52,316 nt of DNA from contig DUMM01000059.1 of the NCBI GenBank assembly GCA_012839845.1, forward strand, positions 1 through 52,316, in the 5' to 3' direction. The notes below the pieces were generated by a model. That model did not search any database. It was not told the DNA's origin and saw only the letters and a list, made by a program, of their open reading frames with translations. The stretch is from Bacillota bacterium. Its GTDB lineage: Bacteria; Bacillota; Limnochordia; DTU087. The position numbers and the translations under genes are program-made. Positions within the stretch are counted from its first letter, which is position 1. Each line of letters begins with the position of its first letter. Shown in pieces: positions 28,811 to 38,439 of this stretch.

Positions 28811-30223
28811 CTAGTTTGCAGTTTCATCTGGCGCGGGCTCTACCGTGAGCCGCACCTTTAAAGGACCGACGGCTGTCCAGATGTTGTTGTCAGCTACTGC
28901 ATTTACCTTAACCGGCCCTCGCATACGGCGGACCTCTGCCATGGCGTTCAGGAAATCATCGACACTCACATCGCCCACCGAGCCGTCGGCCTTGGTGATC
29001 ATCCCCTGCTCTATGCCGATGACGCTGACTTCCTGCAAAAGCTCCAGCAAAGCAGACTCTATGTCGGCCGGAAGTTTGCTGGTCACAATGGTCGAACTTA
29101 CCACATCGCCTTTCCGGTAAAGCAGCCGGTTGGGGAAGTACACCAACCTCACGATTACAGGATCGCCTACCAGGGTATTGCTGATGGATACTGCGCGGAC
29201 GACGTACTTGTCATCCTGCATAGTCAGAGCCTCTACTACCTGGTTGAAGTGTTCCTCGGACTGCACTTTAACGGCACTGGACTTGCCGTCGATGCTGGCA
29301 CCCCGGTCCAGAGCCAACCGGTCCCCCTGCCGCAAGAAGGTCAAAAGCTCAGACCTCACTTGCTCTTGCGGCATCCCAGCATCGATGATAGTAGCCAGCA
29401 GGATCTCACCGCTCTGGAAGGCGAAATCTCCCTGCTGAATCTCCTGCAGCCGCCTGGTTGCCTCCATGAGTATGCTCTCCTGGCGGCGGATATAGCTCTC
29501 ATACTCCTCGGACAAAATGGCCATTTGCTGCCGCATCCGCTCTTCCGTTTCCTGCAGCTCCTTGATCCTGGCGTCCAGCCGCTCGTTGATCTGCTTCATA
29601 CTCTCATACCGCTTCTCTTCCCGAGCAAGCTGAGCGACAGCTTCCTGCAGCTGAGTCCGGGTGGTGTTCAGCTCAGATTTGACCCTTTCCAGATCGTTGA
29701 GCGCCTGTTCATACTGCAGCCTTGTAGCTTCATAACGTTCTGAAATCTCTTCTAATGCAGTGCGGGCATCACTCAGTTCCTGCTGAGCGGCGTCCCGCTG
29801 CAGAACCACCAGCTGCAGCTGCTCATCCAGTTCAGCGTACATCCTGGTCTTCTCTTCAATCTGTATTGTGAGTTCCGCTGCCTGCTTTTCCTGCTCCTTT
29901 AACTGGAGCTCTACCTCATCCAGCTGCGCTTTGGTGCTCTGGTAAAGAGCTTCACTTGTGGCTAATGCTTCTTTGATCTCCTTCATGTGGAACAGGGCGG
30001 TCCGCACATCCTGGGAGGCGATGGTAAGGGCTGCAATAGAGGCGCCTGCAATGATGACCCCGGTACACACTGTGACAATTACCGACGTGTGCTTGGGACG
30101 CAGACCGAATAAGCTCATGCGACTGCGGCCTACTTTCATGCCGATCCTATCGCCTATGTAAGCGATGATGCCGCCTACAAGGCCCAAGACCGCTATCAGT
30201 GTCGCTCCATACATGCCTCTCAC
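28811..30223 (-). CDS. DUF3084-type membrane coiled-coil protein
   Basis: Inner-membrane protein of about 470 residues. Two hydrophobic helices at the N-terminus (GLVGGIIAYIGDRIG near 15-35 and IVTVCTGVIIAGASIAALTI near 50-70) precede a long coiled coil (about residues 80-280) and a beta-rich C-terminal domain. This is the DUF3084 layout, found mainly in diderm Bacillota and cyanobacteria. It follows lptF/G by 46 bases, at the end of the LPS region. Start is GTG at 30223 (AAGGAG 7 bases upstream); ATG at 30214 is possible. Function unknown; a scaffold for LPS export is inference from position. Confidence 0.75.
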   Translation of the reverse strand: MRGMYGATLIAVLGLVGGIIAYIGDRIGMKVGRSRMSLFGLRPKHTSVIVTVCTGVIIAGASIAALTIASQDVRTALFHMKEIKEALATSEALYQSTKAQLDEVELQLKEQEKQAAELTIQIEEKTRMYAELDEQLQLVVLQRDAAQQELSDARTALEEISERYEATRLQYEQALNDLERVKSELNTTRTQLQEAVAQLAREEKRYESMKQINERLDARIKELQETEERMRQQMAILSEEYESYIRRQESILMEATRRLQEIQQGDFAFQSGEILLATIIDAGMPQEQVRSELLTFLRQGDRLALDRGASIDGKSSAVKVQSEEHFNQVVEALTMQDDKYVVRAVSISNTLVGDPVIVRLVYFPNRLLYRKGDVVSSTIVTSKLPADIESALLELLQEVSVIGIEQGMITKADGSVGDVSVDDFLNAMAEVRRMRGPVKVNAVADNNIWTAVGPLKVRLTVEPAPDETAN

Positions 30224-30269
30224 CACCCCTCTCCTTACACCTGCCAAAACCCACAGCGCTCTAGCTTAC

Positions 30270-31358
30270 TCACCGGCTGGCGGCCCGCCTCATCAAATAC
30301 ATACCCACTATTCCCAGAATTATATTCTGCAGCCATGCTCCCAGTATCGGGGGCAAATATCCCCCCTGGGCCAGCGCCGACCCCAAGGTCATGATCATGT
30401 AATAGATAAAAATGACGATAACGCTGAGACCGAAACCAACGGATGAAGCCGATCGATGTGACTGCAGACCCAAGGGAGCACCTACCAGCGCAAACACTAG
30501 ACTTGCTGCCGGAATCGCCCACTTGAGATGCCAATCCACCTCAAGTTTTTGGGTTTCCGCCCCTTGGGACTTCAAGATCTCTATATGACGGGCCAGCTCC
30601 CTGATATTCATCTCATCGGGACTTTTCTGTGAGGCCACGATCTCCCGGGGTTTCTGACCGATATCCACCGGCTGCCGGCCGCCGGCAAAGCGCATAGTGA
30701 CGGTCCTCCCGCTGTCATCGTAAAAATGGCTCACGCCGTCCTCCATGAACCAGCCGGTTTCGTCCCAGATGATTCGGGGAGCGTAGGTAGTCTCCTCGGG
30801 CTTGCCGTTTTTCAACGAGACAATTGTCACATCTTCCATTACTTGAAGCTCGCTGTCAAAGCGCGCTGCGTACAAAAACCAACTGAGAACATTGCCGCTG
30901 TACCTTCTAAGGATAACATTCCTGGTTATCCGGGGCAAGGTTTGTCCCCGCATCTCCATGCGGGTTAGAGTATACTCAGCGTTGGCTGCGGGGACTACCA
31001 GCTCATTGATGGCCAGAGTCAAACAGGTCATCAGGATCCCGATTACCACTGCCGGCAGCGCAATCCTATAAAAGCTCAATCCCCCTGCCTTCATCGCCAC
31101 AATTTCGCTGTTGGCAGAAAGCCTGCTTAAGGTCAGCAGCACCGCCAGCAGCACTGCCATAGGAAAGGTCCATACCACTATCTGGGGCAGCCGAAGAACA
31201 AACAGCTTGCCGACAGTGGTCAGCGGCGCGCCCAGCTCCACCGCCATGGTAACCAGATTAAGAAGATCTGTTCCCACAAACAAGCTGGTAAAGGCACAGA
31301 TGCCGAACAACATCGGGGAAAGCATCTCACGCGCTACATACCCATCGAGAATCCTCAT
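30270..31358 (-). CDS. lptF: LptF/LptG family LPS export permease
   Basis: Inner-membrane permease of 362 residues in the YjgP/YjgQ family. Three helices near the N-terminus, a periplasmic domain of about 170 residues, and three C-terminal helices match LptF/G. It would extract LPS with LptB and pass it to LptC. It overlaps the lptB stop by four bases (ATGA). Only one LptF/G gene is present, where proteobacteria have two, so it may work as a homodimer, as proposed for other diderm Bacillota. F versus G cannot be told from sequence. Confidence 0.9.
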   Translation of the reverse strand: MRILDGYVAREMLSPMLFGICAFTSLFVGTDLLNLVTMAVELGAPLTTVGKLFVLRLPQIVVWTFPMAVLLAVLLTLSRLSANSEIVAMKAGGLSFYRIALPAVVIGILMTCLTLAINELVVPAANAEYTLTRMEMRGQTLPRITRNVILRRYSGNVLSWFLYAARFDSELQVMEDVTIVSLKNGKPEETTYAPRIIWDETGWFMEDGVSHFYDDSGRTVTMRFAGGRQPVDIGQKPREIVASQKSPDEMNIRELARHIEILKSQGAETQKLEVDWHLKWAIPAASLVFALVGAPLGLQSHRSASSVGFGLSVIVIFIYYMIMTLGSALAQGGYLPPILGAWLQNIILGIVGMYLMRRAASR

Positions 31359-32134
31359 AGACTAAACCGCTCTCCCAGGTAGAACTTGCGGGCCGTCTCA
31401 TCATTGGCTATCTCTTCCGAAGAGCCAGACACCAGGATCTTGCCTTCGTGCATGATATACGCCCGATCGGTAATGGACAGGGTTTCCCGGACATTGTGGT
31501 CGGTAATCAAAATTCCTAAGTCCTGGCTCTTCAGATGGGCAATGATGTTTTGCAGCTCCCCTACAGCAATTGGGTCTACTCCTGCAAAGGGCTCATCTAG
31601 CAGCAGCACCGTCGGTTCCGTAGCCAAAGCCCGGGCGATCTCGGTGCGCCGCCGCTCTCCCCCAGACAGCATAAAGGCTTTGCTGTGGCGAACCCGCTCC
31701 AAGTCAAATTCGTAAAGCAGCTGCTCAAGGCGCTGTTTCTGCTCTGCCGGGGTCAGGTTCATCAGCTGCAAGACAGCCTTGATATTCTCCTCCACCGACA
31801 GTTTCCGAAACACCGAAGCTTCCTGGGGAAGGTACCCGAGACCCTTTTGTGCCCGGCGGTGCATGGGCAGAGAGGTTATATCTTCGTCATTGAGGTAGAT
31901 CCGCCCCCCGTCGGGGCGCTCCAAACCGACGATCATATAGAAGGTGGTGGTCTTGCCTGCCCCGTTGGGGCCCAGAAGACCTACTACTTCCCCTTGGTTG
32001 ACCTCTAAACTGACCTTATCTACCACTGTTCTGCCGTGGTATACCTTGACCAGCTCTACAGCCCTTACAGCCACATCTCCCACCTTCTCCCCGCTGGGGA
32101 CGGCAGACCCCCTCTGTGGAATTTCGCCAGACAC
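31355..32134 (-). CDS. lptB: LPS export ATPase LptB
   Basis: Cytoplasmic ABC ATPase of 259 residues. Walker A GPNGAGKTT, Q-loop LPQEASVFRKLSVEEN, signature LSGGERRRTEIARAL, Walker B VLLLDEPFAGVDP and H-loop TDHNVRE match LptB closely, including the ERRR in the signature. It powers LptF/G. The start is a GTG at 32134 overlapping the epimerase stop by one base (TAGTG). About 20 residues precede the usual LptB N-terminus, so an internal GTG near residue 18 is possible. Confidence 0.93.
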   Translation of the reverse strand: MSGEIPQRGSAVPSGEKVGDVAVRAVELVKVYHGRTVVDKVSLEVNQGEVVGLLGPNGAGKTTTFYMIVGLERPDGGRIYLNDEDITSLPMHRRAQKGLGYLPQEASVFRKLSVEENIKAVLQLMNLTPAEQKQRLEQLLYEFDLERVRHSKAFMLSGGERRRTEIARALATEPTVLLLDEPFAGVDPIAVGELQNIIAHLKSQDLGILITDHNVRETLSITDRAYIMHEGKILVSGSSEEIANDETARKFYLGERFSL

Positions 32135-33078
32135 TAACCTTGTCCCTTTGAGAAGCTGCTTCCAGATTTTCTAAATTCCGCCACCGTCTCCCGCAGCCCG
32201 GTTTTTAGATCAACTTCCGGATGCCAGTTGAACGTCCTCACAAGTTCTCTATTAGATAAGAAACTCCGCCGGATTTCCCCTGGCCGTTCCTTCTCATGTA
32301 TAACCTCACCGCTGCCGCCGATCTCCATTTGGATCAACTTGAGAAGCTCATTGACCGATGTCTCTGTTTGGGTACTGACGTTGAAAATCCCCCCGCTGCC
32401 AGCCTTCAGAGCCAGCACATTAACCCGGGCAACATCCTTGACATAGATGAAATCCCTGGTCTGGCCGCCGTCGCCGTAGATCACCGGCGGTTTGCCGGTT
32501 AGCAGTCGGTCTGTGAAAACGGCTACTACTCCCCCTTCGCCGCTGCTGTCCTGCCGGGGACCGTAGACATTGGAATAGCGCAGCACCACATAATCCAGCC
32601 CATAGAGCTCTCGGTACATGTGTAAGTAATGCTCTACTGTATGCTTGCTGATCCCATAGGGGGAAATGGGGTTGAGGGGATGAGCCTCATCGACCGGCAG
32701 GTACTGGGGGTTGCCGTAGACGGCTGCCGAAGAAGAGTAGACGATGCGGCTGCACCGGAACCGGCGGGCCAGCTCCAAGACATGCAGGCTGCCCAGAATG
32801 TTGACCCTCGCATCAATTTGAGGTTTTTCCAAAGAGACTGTGACCCGCACTTGGGCGGCGGCATGGATGATCTTATCCGGTTCAAAATCGGCAAATACCG
32901 CCTCCAGCTCAGGTGAGCAGATATCGCACTGGTAGAATCTCGCTGCCGACGGGACGTTTTCCCGTTTGCCGGTGGAAAGGTCATCGACCACTGCTACCTT
33001 ATACCCTTCTGCCAGCAGCGCTTCGACAATATGCGATCCGATAAACCCCGCCCCGCCTGTGACTAGTATCCTCTCCAT
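32134..33078 (-). CDS. NAD-dependent NDP-sugar epimerase/dehydratase (UDP-glucose 4-epimerase-like)
   Basis: Cytoplasmic extended short-chain dehydrogenase of 314 residues. NAD site GGAGFIGSH at the N-terminus, VYSSSAAVYG near 120, and the catalytic SPYGISKHTVE (YxxxK) near 145, plus RYSNVYGPRQ. It is closest to GalE/WbpP-type 4-epimerases. In this operon it likely makes a sugar nucleotide for an LPS or surface glycan. Substrate is not decided by sequence. Confidence 0.87.
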   Translation of the reverse strand: MERILVTGGAGFIGSHIVEALLAEGYKVAVVDDLSTGKRENVPSAARFYQCDICSPELEAVFADFEPDKIIHAAAQVRVTVSLEKPQIDARVNILGSLHVLELARRFRCSRIVYSSSAAVYGNPQYLPVDEAHPLNPISPYGISKHTVEHYLHMYRELYGLDYVVLRYSNVYGPRQDSSGEGGVVAVFTDRLLTGKPPVIYGDGGQTRDFIYVKDVARVNVLALKAGSGGIFNVSTQTETSVNELLKLIQMEIGGSGEVIHEKERPGEIRRSFLSNRELVRTFNWHPEVDLKTGLRETVAEFRKSGSSFSKGQG

Positions 33079-33116
33079 CCTTCTCTCCTTCTCTCAGCCA
33101 AGCTGTTGAAATACTG

Positions 33117-34037
33117 TCATTTCCTGAAAAGCTTCTGAGCCCGCAAGGCCTCCCGCATACCCTCCATATAATCATGGTGGGTGATCAGTCGGACCAGGAT
33201 TCGGACCAGTAAGTGCCAGCCCCGATCCTCAAAGGTCTTGAGAAGCCGCTGGGTACCCTCCCTATCGGGCCAATTGCCGATGCTGAGAAGCCTGTCCAGT
33301 GCGAACATGACGGGAACCATCTCTACTTGCAGCCGGGTGGCCCAGGTGGGATCCTTCTCCACAAAGACCACCGCCATTCTGCCCCGCTCCCGTTCCCGTC
33401 GGCGGTGTTTGGGCAAAGATGCCACCTGCAGCCGTTCCTTATAGTGATAGCCCACCGCTTGGGGAACCGTGACTTTGCGCAGGCCCAGCTTCCGGAGTCT
33501 GTGACCCAGCTCCAAATCCTCCCATCCGTATTGGTTGAAGGCTTCGTCAAAAAGGCCGGCATCCAAGAGGTGCCGCTTGGCCACTGAAGCATTGCCGGTG
33601 GCAAAGAAAGCCCGGGAAATATCGGTGAGCTTAAACGGTGTCGAATAAGGGTTGTCCAGATTATCGGTGTGGACGACGGGACCCACAGCAATTACATTCG
33701 GCTCTTTGTGAGCGGCAAGGTGAGCACCGATAAACTCCGGTACCACCAAGATATCGCTGTCGATAAAGATCATGATCTCTCCCTTTGCCAGATTGATGGC
33801 CAGATTTCGGGCGCTGGCAGGGCCTTTCCGTTCCTGCCTTTCATACACCAAGTGATAGGGAAGTTCCAGGGAGTCAATCATCTCCTTGGTCCCGTCGGTC
33901 GAGCCGTCATCGACAACTACTACTTCAAACTCATCAAAGGACACAGTGCTTTTGGCTAAAGCCAAGAGGGCCTTGCGCAGTATTTCCCTGCGGTTAAACG
34001 TCGGTATAATGACACTGGCTCTCGGTTTCATCTTCAT
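33117..34037 (-). CDS. Family 2 glycosyltransferase
   Basis: Cytoplasmic or membrane-associated glycosyltransferase of about 306 residues, GT-A fold. SVIIPTFNRREIL starts the domain; VVVDDGSTDGT and FIDSDILVV (the DxD metal site) follow; WEDLELGHRLRKLG is the typical acceptor-side ED motif. A C-terminal basic tail could bind membrane. Start is ATG at 34037 (GAGGTG 6 bases upstream); GTG at 34040 is adjacent. It lies 9 bases after the LpxB-like gene. It probably adds a sugar to lipid A or core; specificity unknown. Confidence 0.85.
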   Translation of the reverse strand: MKMKPRASVIIPTFNRREILRKALLALAKSTVSFDEFEVVVVDDGSTDGTKEMIDSLELPYHLVYERQERKGPASARNLAINLAKGEIMIFIDSDILVVPEFIGAHLAAHKEPNVIAVGPVVHTDNLDNPYSTPFKLTDISRAFFATGNASVAKRHLLDAGLFDEAFNQYGWEDLELGHRLRKLGLRKVTVPQAVGYHYKERLQVASLPKHRRRERERGRMAVVFVEKDPTWATRLQVEMVPVMFALDRLLSIGNWPDREGTQRLLKTFEDRGWHLLVRILVRLITHHDYMEGMREALRAQKLFRK

Positions 34038-34046
34038 CACAACACC

Positions 34047-35258
34047 TCACCGCTGCTCCATTTCCCGGTCCCAAAGTTGGAGAATCTCAGCTGCCATGCG
34101 TTCGGCGCCTCCGGGCTCCCCCATCCGTCGGCGGCCGCAGGCGGCCATTCTCCGGTATTTCTCCTCATCGGCAAGGATGCTCAGGACAGCCTGTCCTGCA
34201 GGTATTGGACCTTCCGCGGCTTCCAGCGCATCTCCCAGAAGGCGCTTCTGAGCGGCTAGGAACCTCTTGGTAAACTGGGAGCCCGGCCCTGGAAAGGCTA
34301 CGACGGGCTTTCCCAAACCGGCAGCCTGTTCATTGGCTGTCCCCGCAAGTCCCAGTACCACCCGGCTGGCAGCAAGAATATCGCCGAACCGGCCCTGGGC
34401 CAGCAGCAAGCAGGCCCTGTTCTTGGCAAGAAACCGCTCCCGCTCTCTGTGTGGCGCTCCAGCCTCGGGCTGCCAATCATTCTGGATCAAGATCTCTGCC
34501 GCTTTCTCCAAAGACAAATTGCCGGCTAAAGCCACAGCGAAATAGGCATCAGGAAGCTCCTCCACGATCGTATCCATTGCCAAAGACAAAAGCGGAAGGT
34601 TAAGATAGGCCTCATTGCGGCTACCCGGGAGAATGCCGATGACCCATTTTCTCTCCTCGGTACCGTACAGTCTTTCACCGGAGGGAAAAATAGCGTCCAT
34701 CATCAGGTTCCCGACGTATTTAGCTGGAATGCCGCTGCGCCGCAGACCCTCGGCAGTCAGCTCATCCCGGGGCAGGACCAACCGGCAGTACTTTTTCATG
34801 AGATGCTTTTCAAGGGCCAGGTGGCCGCGGATATAATCGGATTTGGCCGTGGGCACAAAAACGATGGGCCTTCTTACAAATCGATAGGCCAGAAAAAGGG
34901 CATAAATATCCCCTACGGGAACGGTAAAGGAAACCCGGGCCCTTAAAGCCTTTAGGGCCTGCCACTGCCGCCAAGTCAGCTGGAGGAATCCCGCCCGGAT
35001 GTCCTCCCGCAGCGCTTTCCAGCTCTGCCGCACCCATCCCCCGGATGGCATCTCTTCCTGCACGCCGACGATCTTTACCGGAAAGCGCTGCAAAGCACGG
35101 CCTTCTCCTACAACCGGAAATGCCCACACTTCCAGCTCAGGGCGCTGCCGGTGCAGGGCTTGGGCCAGAACCCCTGCCAGGAGGTCTTCGCCGTATCCGT
35201 TGCTGATCAGCAAAATGGGGCTGGCTTTGCCGCCGCCCTGCTGTACAACTCCCCTCAC
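34047..35258 (-). CDS. LpxB-related glycosyltransferase (lipid-A-disaccharide synthase-related)
   Basis: Protein of 403 residues with the GT-B fold of LpxB but altered motifs. The N-terminus reads LLISNGYGEDLLAGVLAQAL where LpxB has GEASGD. Later are AKYVGNLMMD, GILPGSRNEAY and VLGLAGTANEQAAGLGKPVV (the donor-site Gly-Thr-Ala). This fits the 'lipid-A-disaccharide synthase-related' family known in cyanobacteria and some diderm Bacillota. Start is GTG at 35258 with GAGGG upstream, 20 bases after msbA. The reaction it catalyses is not established. Confidence 0.75.
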   Translation of the reverse strand: MRGVVQQGGGKASPILLISNGYGEDLLAGVLAQALHRQRPELEVWAFPVVGEGRALQRFPVKIVGVQEEMPSGGWVRQSWKALREDIRAGFLQLTWRQWQALKALRARVSFTVPVGDIYALFLAYRFVRRPIVFVPTAKSDYIRGHLALEKHLMKKYCRLVLPRDELTAEGLRRSGIPAKYVGNLMMDAIFPSGERLYGTEERKWVIGILPGSRNEAYLNLPLLSLAMDTIVEELPDAYFAVALAGNLSLEKAAEILIQNDWQPEAGAPHRERERFLAKNRACLLLAQGRFGDILAASRVVLGLAGTANEQAAGLGKPVVAFPGPGSQFTKRFLAAQKRLLGDALEAAEGPIPAGQAVLSILADEEKYRRMAACGRRRMGEPGGAERMAAEILQLWDREMEQR

Positions 35259-35278
35259 GTATCCCTCACCCTAGTACG

Positions 35279-37087
35279 CTAGTTCAGTAGACTCTTGCCG
35301 GCAGTCGACATTTCCCGATCTTCTTTGAGAAACTGCGCCTCGTACAGCCGCCGGTAAAGCCCGTCTTTGGCCATCAGCTCTGCGTGCGACCCGCTCTCCA
35401 CGATTCTGCCCTCGTCCAAGACCAGTATCCTGTGGGCATTGCGGATGGTAGAAAGCCGATGGGCGATAACAAAGGTAGTCCGGCCAGCCATGAGGCGGCT
35501 TAGAGCCTCCTGTACAAGAAGTTCCGACTCGGCATCCAACGCTGATGTAGCTTCATCAAGAATCAAGAGGCGCGGAGACCGCAGCACCGCCCTAGCGATG
35601 GCGATCCTCTGCCGCTGACCGCCGGACAAAGTCGCTCCCCGTTCACCCAAGAGGGTGTCATAGCCGTCGGGAAGGGCGACGATAAAATCATGGGCATTGG
35701 CGATGCGGGCTGCCTCGATCACATCCTCATCAGTAGCATCAGGACGCCCGTAGAGGATATTCTCCCGCACCGACACTCCAAAGAGAATTGTCTCCTGGGG
35801 CACCAGGCCGATATTCTGCCGCAGCTCCCGCAGGGAAAGCTCCCTCAGGTCGATACCATCCAGCCGCACAGTGCCTTCGGTGGGATCATAGAACCTCGGC
35901 AAGAGGTTCACCAGGCTGGTCTTGCCGGCACCGCTGGGACCCACCAATGCCACTATCTCCCCTGGTTCCACTTCCAGATTGATATTCCTCAGCACCGGCT
36001 GCCCCGGGACATAAGCAAAGCTCACGTTTTCAAAGGTTACCCTGCCCTGTACCTTACCCAGAGGTCTGGGCCTTGCCGGCTCCTTAACGGCCGCATCTTC
36101 ATCCAACAGTTCAAAGATGCGGTCTGCCGCGCCCAAGGCCTGCTGCCAGGTGGCGAAGGACCTAATGAGCGAACTTACTGGCTGGGAGACCATGCCGATA
36201 TACCCTAAGAATCCCACCAGCTCACCGGGGGTAAGGCGTCCTGCCACCACTTCTCGGCTGCCGTACCAGACCACAACCAGCATGCCTCCCACCAGCAGCA
36301 GCTCTGACACCGGCCTTACCCAGGCCATGAGGTTGGCGGACTTCATCCCCGCTGCAAAGCTCTGCTCATTTTCTCGGGCAAACCGCTCTTGTTCGTGGTC
36401 TTCCATGGTAAAAGCCTGGATGATCCGGATTCCCATCAGGGATTCCTGCAAGATAGCAGTGAGGTTGGCTACCCGTTCCTGGACCGTCCTGCTTAACCGC
36501 CGCAGCCTGCTGCCGTAGCTGCTCGCGGCCAGCATCAGCAGGGGGAAGGTGACCAAAGTAACCAAGGCCAGTTTCCAGTGGAGCGTAAACAGGGCCGCAA
36601 TAATACCGAGAAGGGTCAGACCGTCCCTCCAGAGGTCCGGCAAGCTGTTGGCTAAGCTGTTTTGGATCAAGCTCACATCACTGGTGACTCGGCTGACTGC
36701 CTCTCCGGTCTTTCTCTCTTGATGGAAGGCCAGAGTCAGGCGGTGTAGCTGTTCGACGATCTCGTTTCTAAGCTGAACTACCACCCGCTGGGAAACAAAG
36801 GCCATACAGTAGACCGCTGTATACGTGAAGGCTCCTTTGAAGACAAACAGCAGCAAGACCAGCAGAATGAAATAATTGAGGTACTGCAGCGATTTCTCCA
36901 GGGTCTCGCCTTGGCTCAACAGATGATCAAACAACCCCCGCCCCAAAAGCAAAGGCAGGACCACCTGCACCAGGGCCAAGATGAGCACACTAATAAGACC
37001 AGCACTCATCTGCAGCCAGTGCGGCCTTACGTAATTAAGCAGGCGCTTAGTGGTATTGATCTTTCCTCTGTCAGCACCTTTGCCCAT
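35279..37087 (-). CDS. msbA: Lipid A flippase, MsbA-type ABC exporter
   Basis: Half-transporter of 602 residues. Six helices in the first 320 residues form an ABC_membrane domain; the ATPase follows with GPSGAGKT at 383-390, signature LSGGQRQR from 487 and LLILDEATSALD at 507-518. It sits between two LpxB-like genes and next to lpxB, so flipping lipid A-core across the inner membrane is the natural role. Other lipid exporters (such as SAV1866/BmrA types) share the architecture. ATG at 37087; 26 bases after the LpxB-like gene. Confidence 0.88.
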   Translation of the reverse strand: MGKGADRGKINTTKRLLNYVRPHWLQMSAGLISVLILALVQVVLPLLLGRGLFDHLLSQGETLEKSLQYLNYFILLVLLLFVFKGAFTYTAVYCMAFVSQRVVVQLRNEIVEQLHRLTLAFHQERKTGEAVSRVTSDVSLIQNSLANSLPDLWRDGLTLLGIIAALFTLHWKLALVTLVTFPLLMLAASSYGSRLRRLSRTVQERVANLTAILQESLMGIRIIQAFTMEDHEQERFARENEQSFAAGMKSANLMAWVRPVSELLLVGGMLVVVWYGSREVVAGRLTPGELVGFLGYIGMVSQPVSSLIRSFATWQQALGAADRIFELLDEDAAVKEPARPRPLGKVQGRVTFENVSFAYVPGQPVLRNINLEVEPGEIVALVGPSGAGKTSLVNLLPRFYDPTEGTVRLDGIDLRELSLRELRQNIGLVPQETILFGVSVRENILYGRPDATDEDVIEAARIANAHDFIVALPDGYDTLLGERGATLSGGQRQRIAIARAVLRSPRLLILDEATSALDAESELLVQEALSRLMAGRTTFVIAHRLSTIRNAHRILVLDEGRIVESGSHAELMAKDGLYRRLYEAQFLKEDREMSTAGKSLLN

Positions 37088-37113
37088 CTGCTTTCCCCTC
37101 TTTTCCCCAAGCC

Positions 37114-38376
37114 CTAGAGACTCAGGGCACCAGCCAGGGTTTCGGCAATCCGTCCGGCAGCTCCCCGGGCACCCATTATCTGCTGCAGTCGGCTGGACAT
37201 GGCCCTCAGTTTTTCTGGGCTGCGAAGCAAACTGCCCACCGCAACGGCAACATCCTCTGGACCGAGGAACCCAATAAGCTCCGGCACGATCTCCTCTTGG
37301 GCCTTCATATTCGGCAGCGCGGCAAACTTGATCCGTTTGGCAGCTGTCAATACCGCTTTACGCTTGAGGTACCTCCCAACCAAGGGGATGCTCCCAATCA
37401 GTCCTGGAATTCCCTCTAGGGGAATCAGCTCCGGCTTGTTCAGTGGAGTTACTACCACCATGGGCAATCCCAACGCGGCCATCTCCGCTGTGTTGCTGCC
37501 GGGAATTGTCACCGCCAGCGCAGCTAAGTGCATAAGATCGTGCTGCCACCCCTGCACTGCCGTTAAGAGCAAGCCCCCCTGCGTCTTGAGCCGCCAAATG
37601 CCAGCAGATCTTTCTTCGATAATCTCCCCTCCGGAACCTTCCAGCAGAGGGCTGGGGCTTGCCAGCACGTCTCTTAAATCGTCCTCCGTTACAAAAGGAG
37701 AAACGCTCAGGGCAAACTGAACTGTCTGCAGGTCCCGACTGATAATCTCCGCACTGCGCAGGAACAGGGGCAGCACGTGGCGGAACTCCCATGGGCGGCT
37801 GCCGGGAAAAAGGCCGATAACGGGCTGTTCCCGGTCAAGCCCGAGTGCCTCGCAAAACTCATCCTCCTGCCAGTGGGTTTCGACTGCATCCAGCATCAAA
37901 TCCCCCACCACAAACAGCTTGTCTGGAGGGGCTCCGGCCTGCAGGGCCTTCACCCTTGCCTGGTCATCGGGCAGCAGGAAGCCTGAGAAACTGCCTGTCC
38001 ACTGGGCTCGGCCGTTGGTGTAAGCATAGGCAGGGTATTTCAAGCGGCGGGCCAGGAGGACAGCGTAGAGCAAGTCTCCGCCAAGAAATAAGACAACTCC
38101 CCGGCCCACCGGCCTAAAGTCGGGAAGCTGTCTCCCCAAGAGGGCGAAGGCAAGGGTCTGCCGGGCATTAAAGACCCGCTTTACCTCCGGCAGGGCAGCG
38201 GCAACCGCGCCCTCCCGTCCCGATGCAAAGGTGCAGGGGGGAGTAAAGACGGTAATCTCAGCCTTGGGCATTCTTTCAGCTATGGCCCTCACTGCCGGTT
38301 TAAGCCAAGTGGCCACCTCGCCGGGGCTGTTGGCGGTAATGACTATGTCTGCCTTATTATCCATCGGTCCCTGCAT
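37114..38376 (-). CDS. Divergent LpxB-like glycosyltransferase
   Basis: Protein of 420 residues with the GT-B fold of the LpxB/GT19 type. In place of GEASGD it has TANSPGEVATWLKP; in place of FVGHPL it has FVVGDLMLDAV. LFPGSRPWEFRHVLP (like LpxB's LPGSR-x-x-E) and TIPGSNTAEMAALGLP are retained. It has about 35 more residues than LpxB, including a GSIPLVGRYLKRKAV segment before the C-terminal helix. ATG at 38376 or 38364 are both possible. It lies 63 bases after lpxB and 26 before msbA. Whether it uses lipid or nucleotide-sugar substrates is unknown. Confidence 0.68.
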   Translation of the reverse strand: MQGPMDNKADIVITANSPGEVATWLKPAVRAIAERMPKAEITVFTPPCTFASGREGAVAAALPEVKRVFNARQTLAFALLGRQLPDFRPVGRGVVLFLGGDLLYAVLLARRLKYPAYAYTNGRAQWTGSFSGFLLPDDQARVKALQAGAPPDKLFVVGDLMLDAVETHWQEDEFCEALGLDREQPVIGLFPGSRPWEFRHVLPLFLRSAEIISRDLQTVQFALSVSPFVTEDDLRDVLASPSPLLEGSGGEIIEERSAGIWRLKTQGGLLLTAVQGWQHDLMHLAALAVTIPGSNTAEMAALGLPMVVVTPLNKPELIPLEGIPGLIGSIPLVGRYLKRKAVLTAAKRIKFAALPNMKAQEEIVPELIGFLGPEDVAVAVGSLLRSPEKLRAMSSRLQQIMGARGAAGRIAETLAGALSL

Positions 38377-38439
38377 AGCCCCTTTTCTTTCCTCCCGCTG
38401 CCCTGCGCCGGGTAATTGCCGGCTTCCAGCCGTTTCCGG

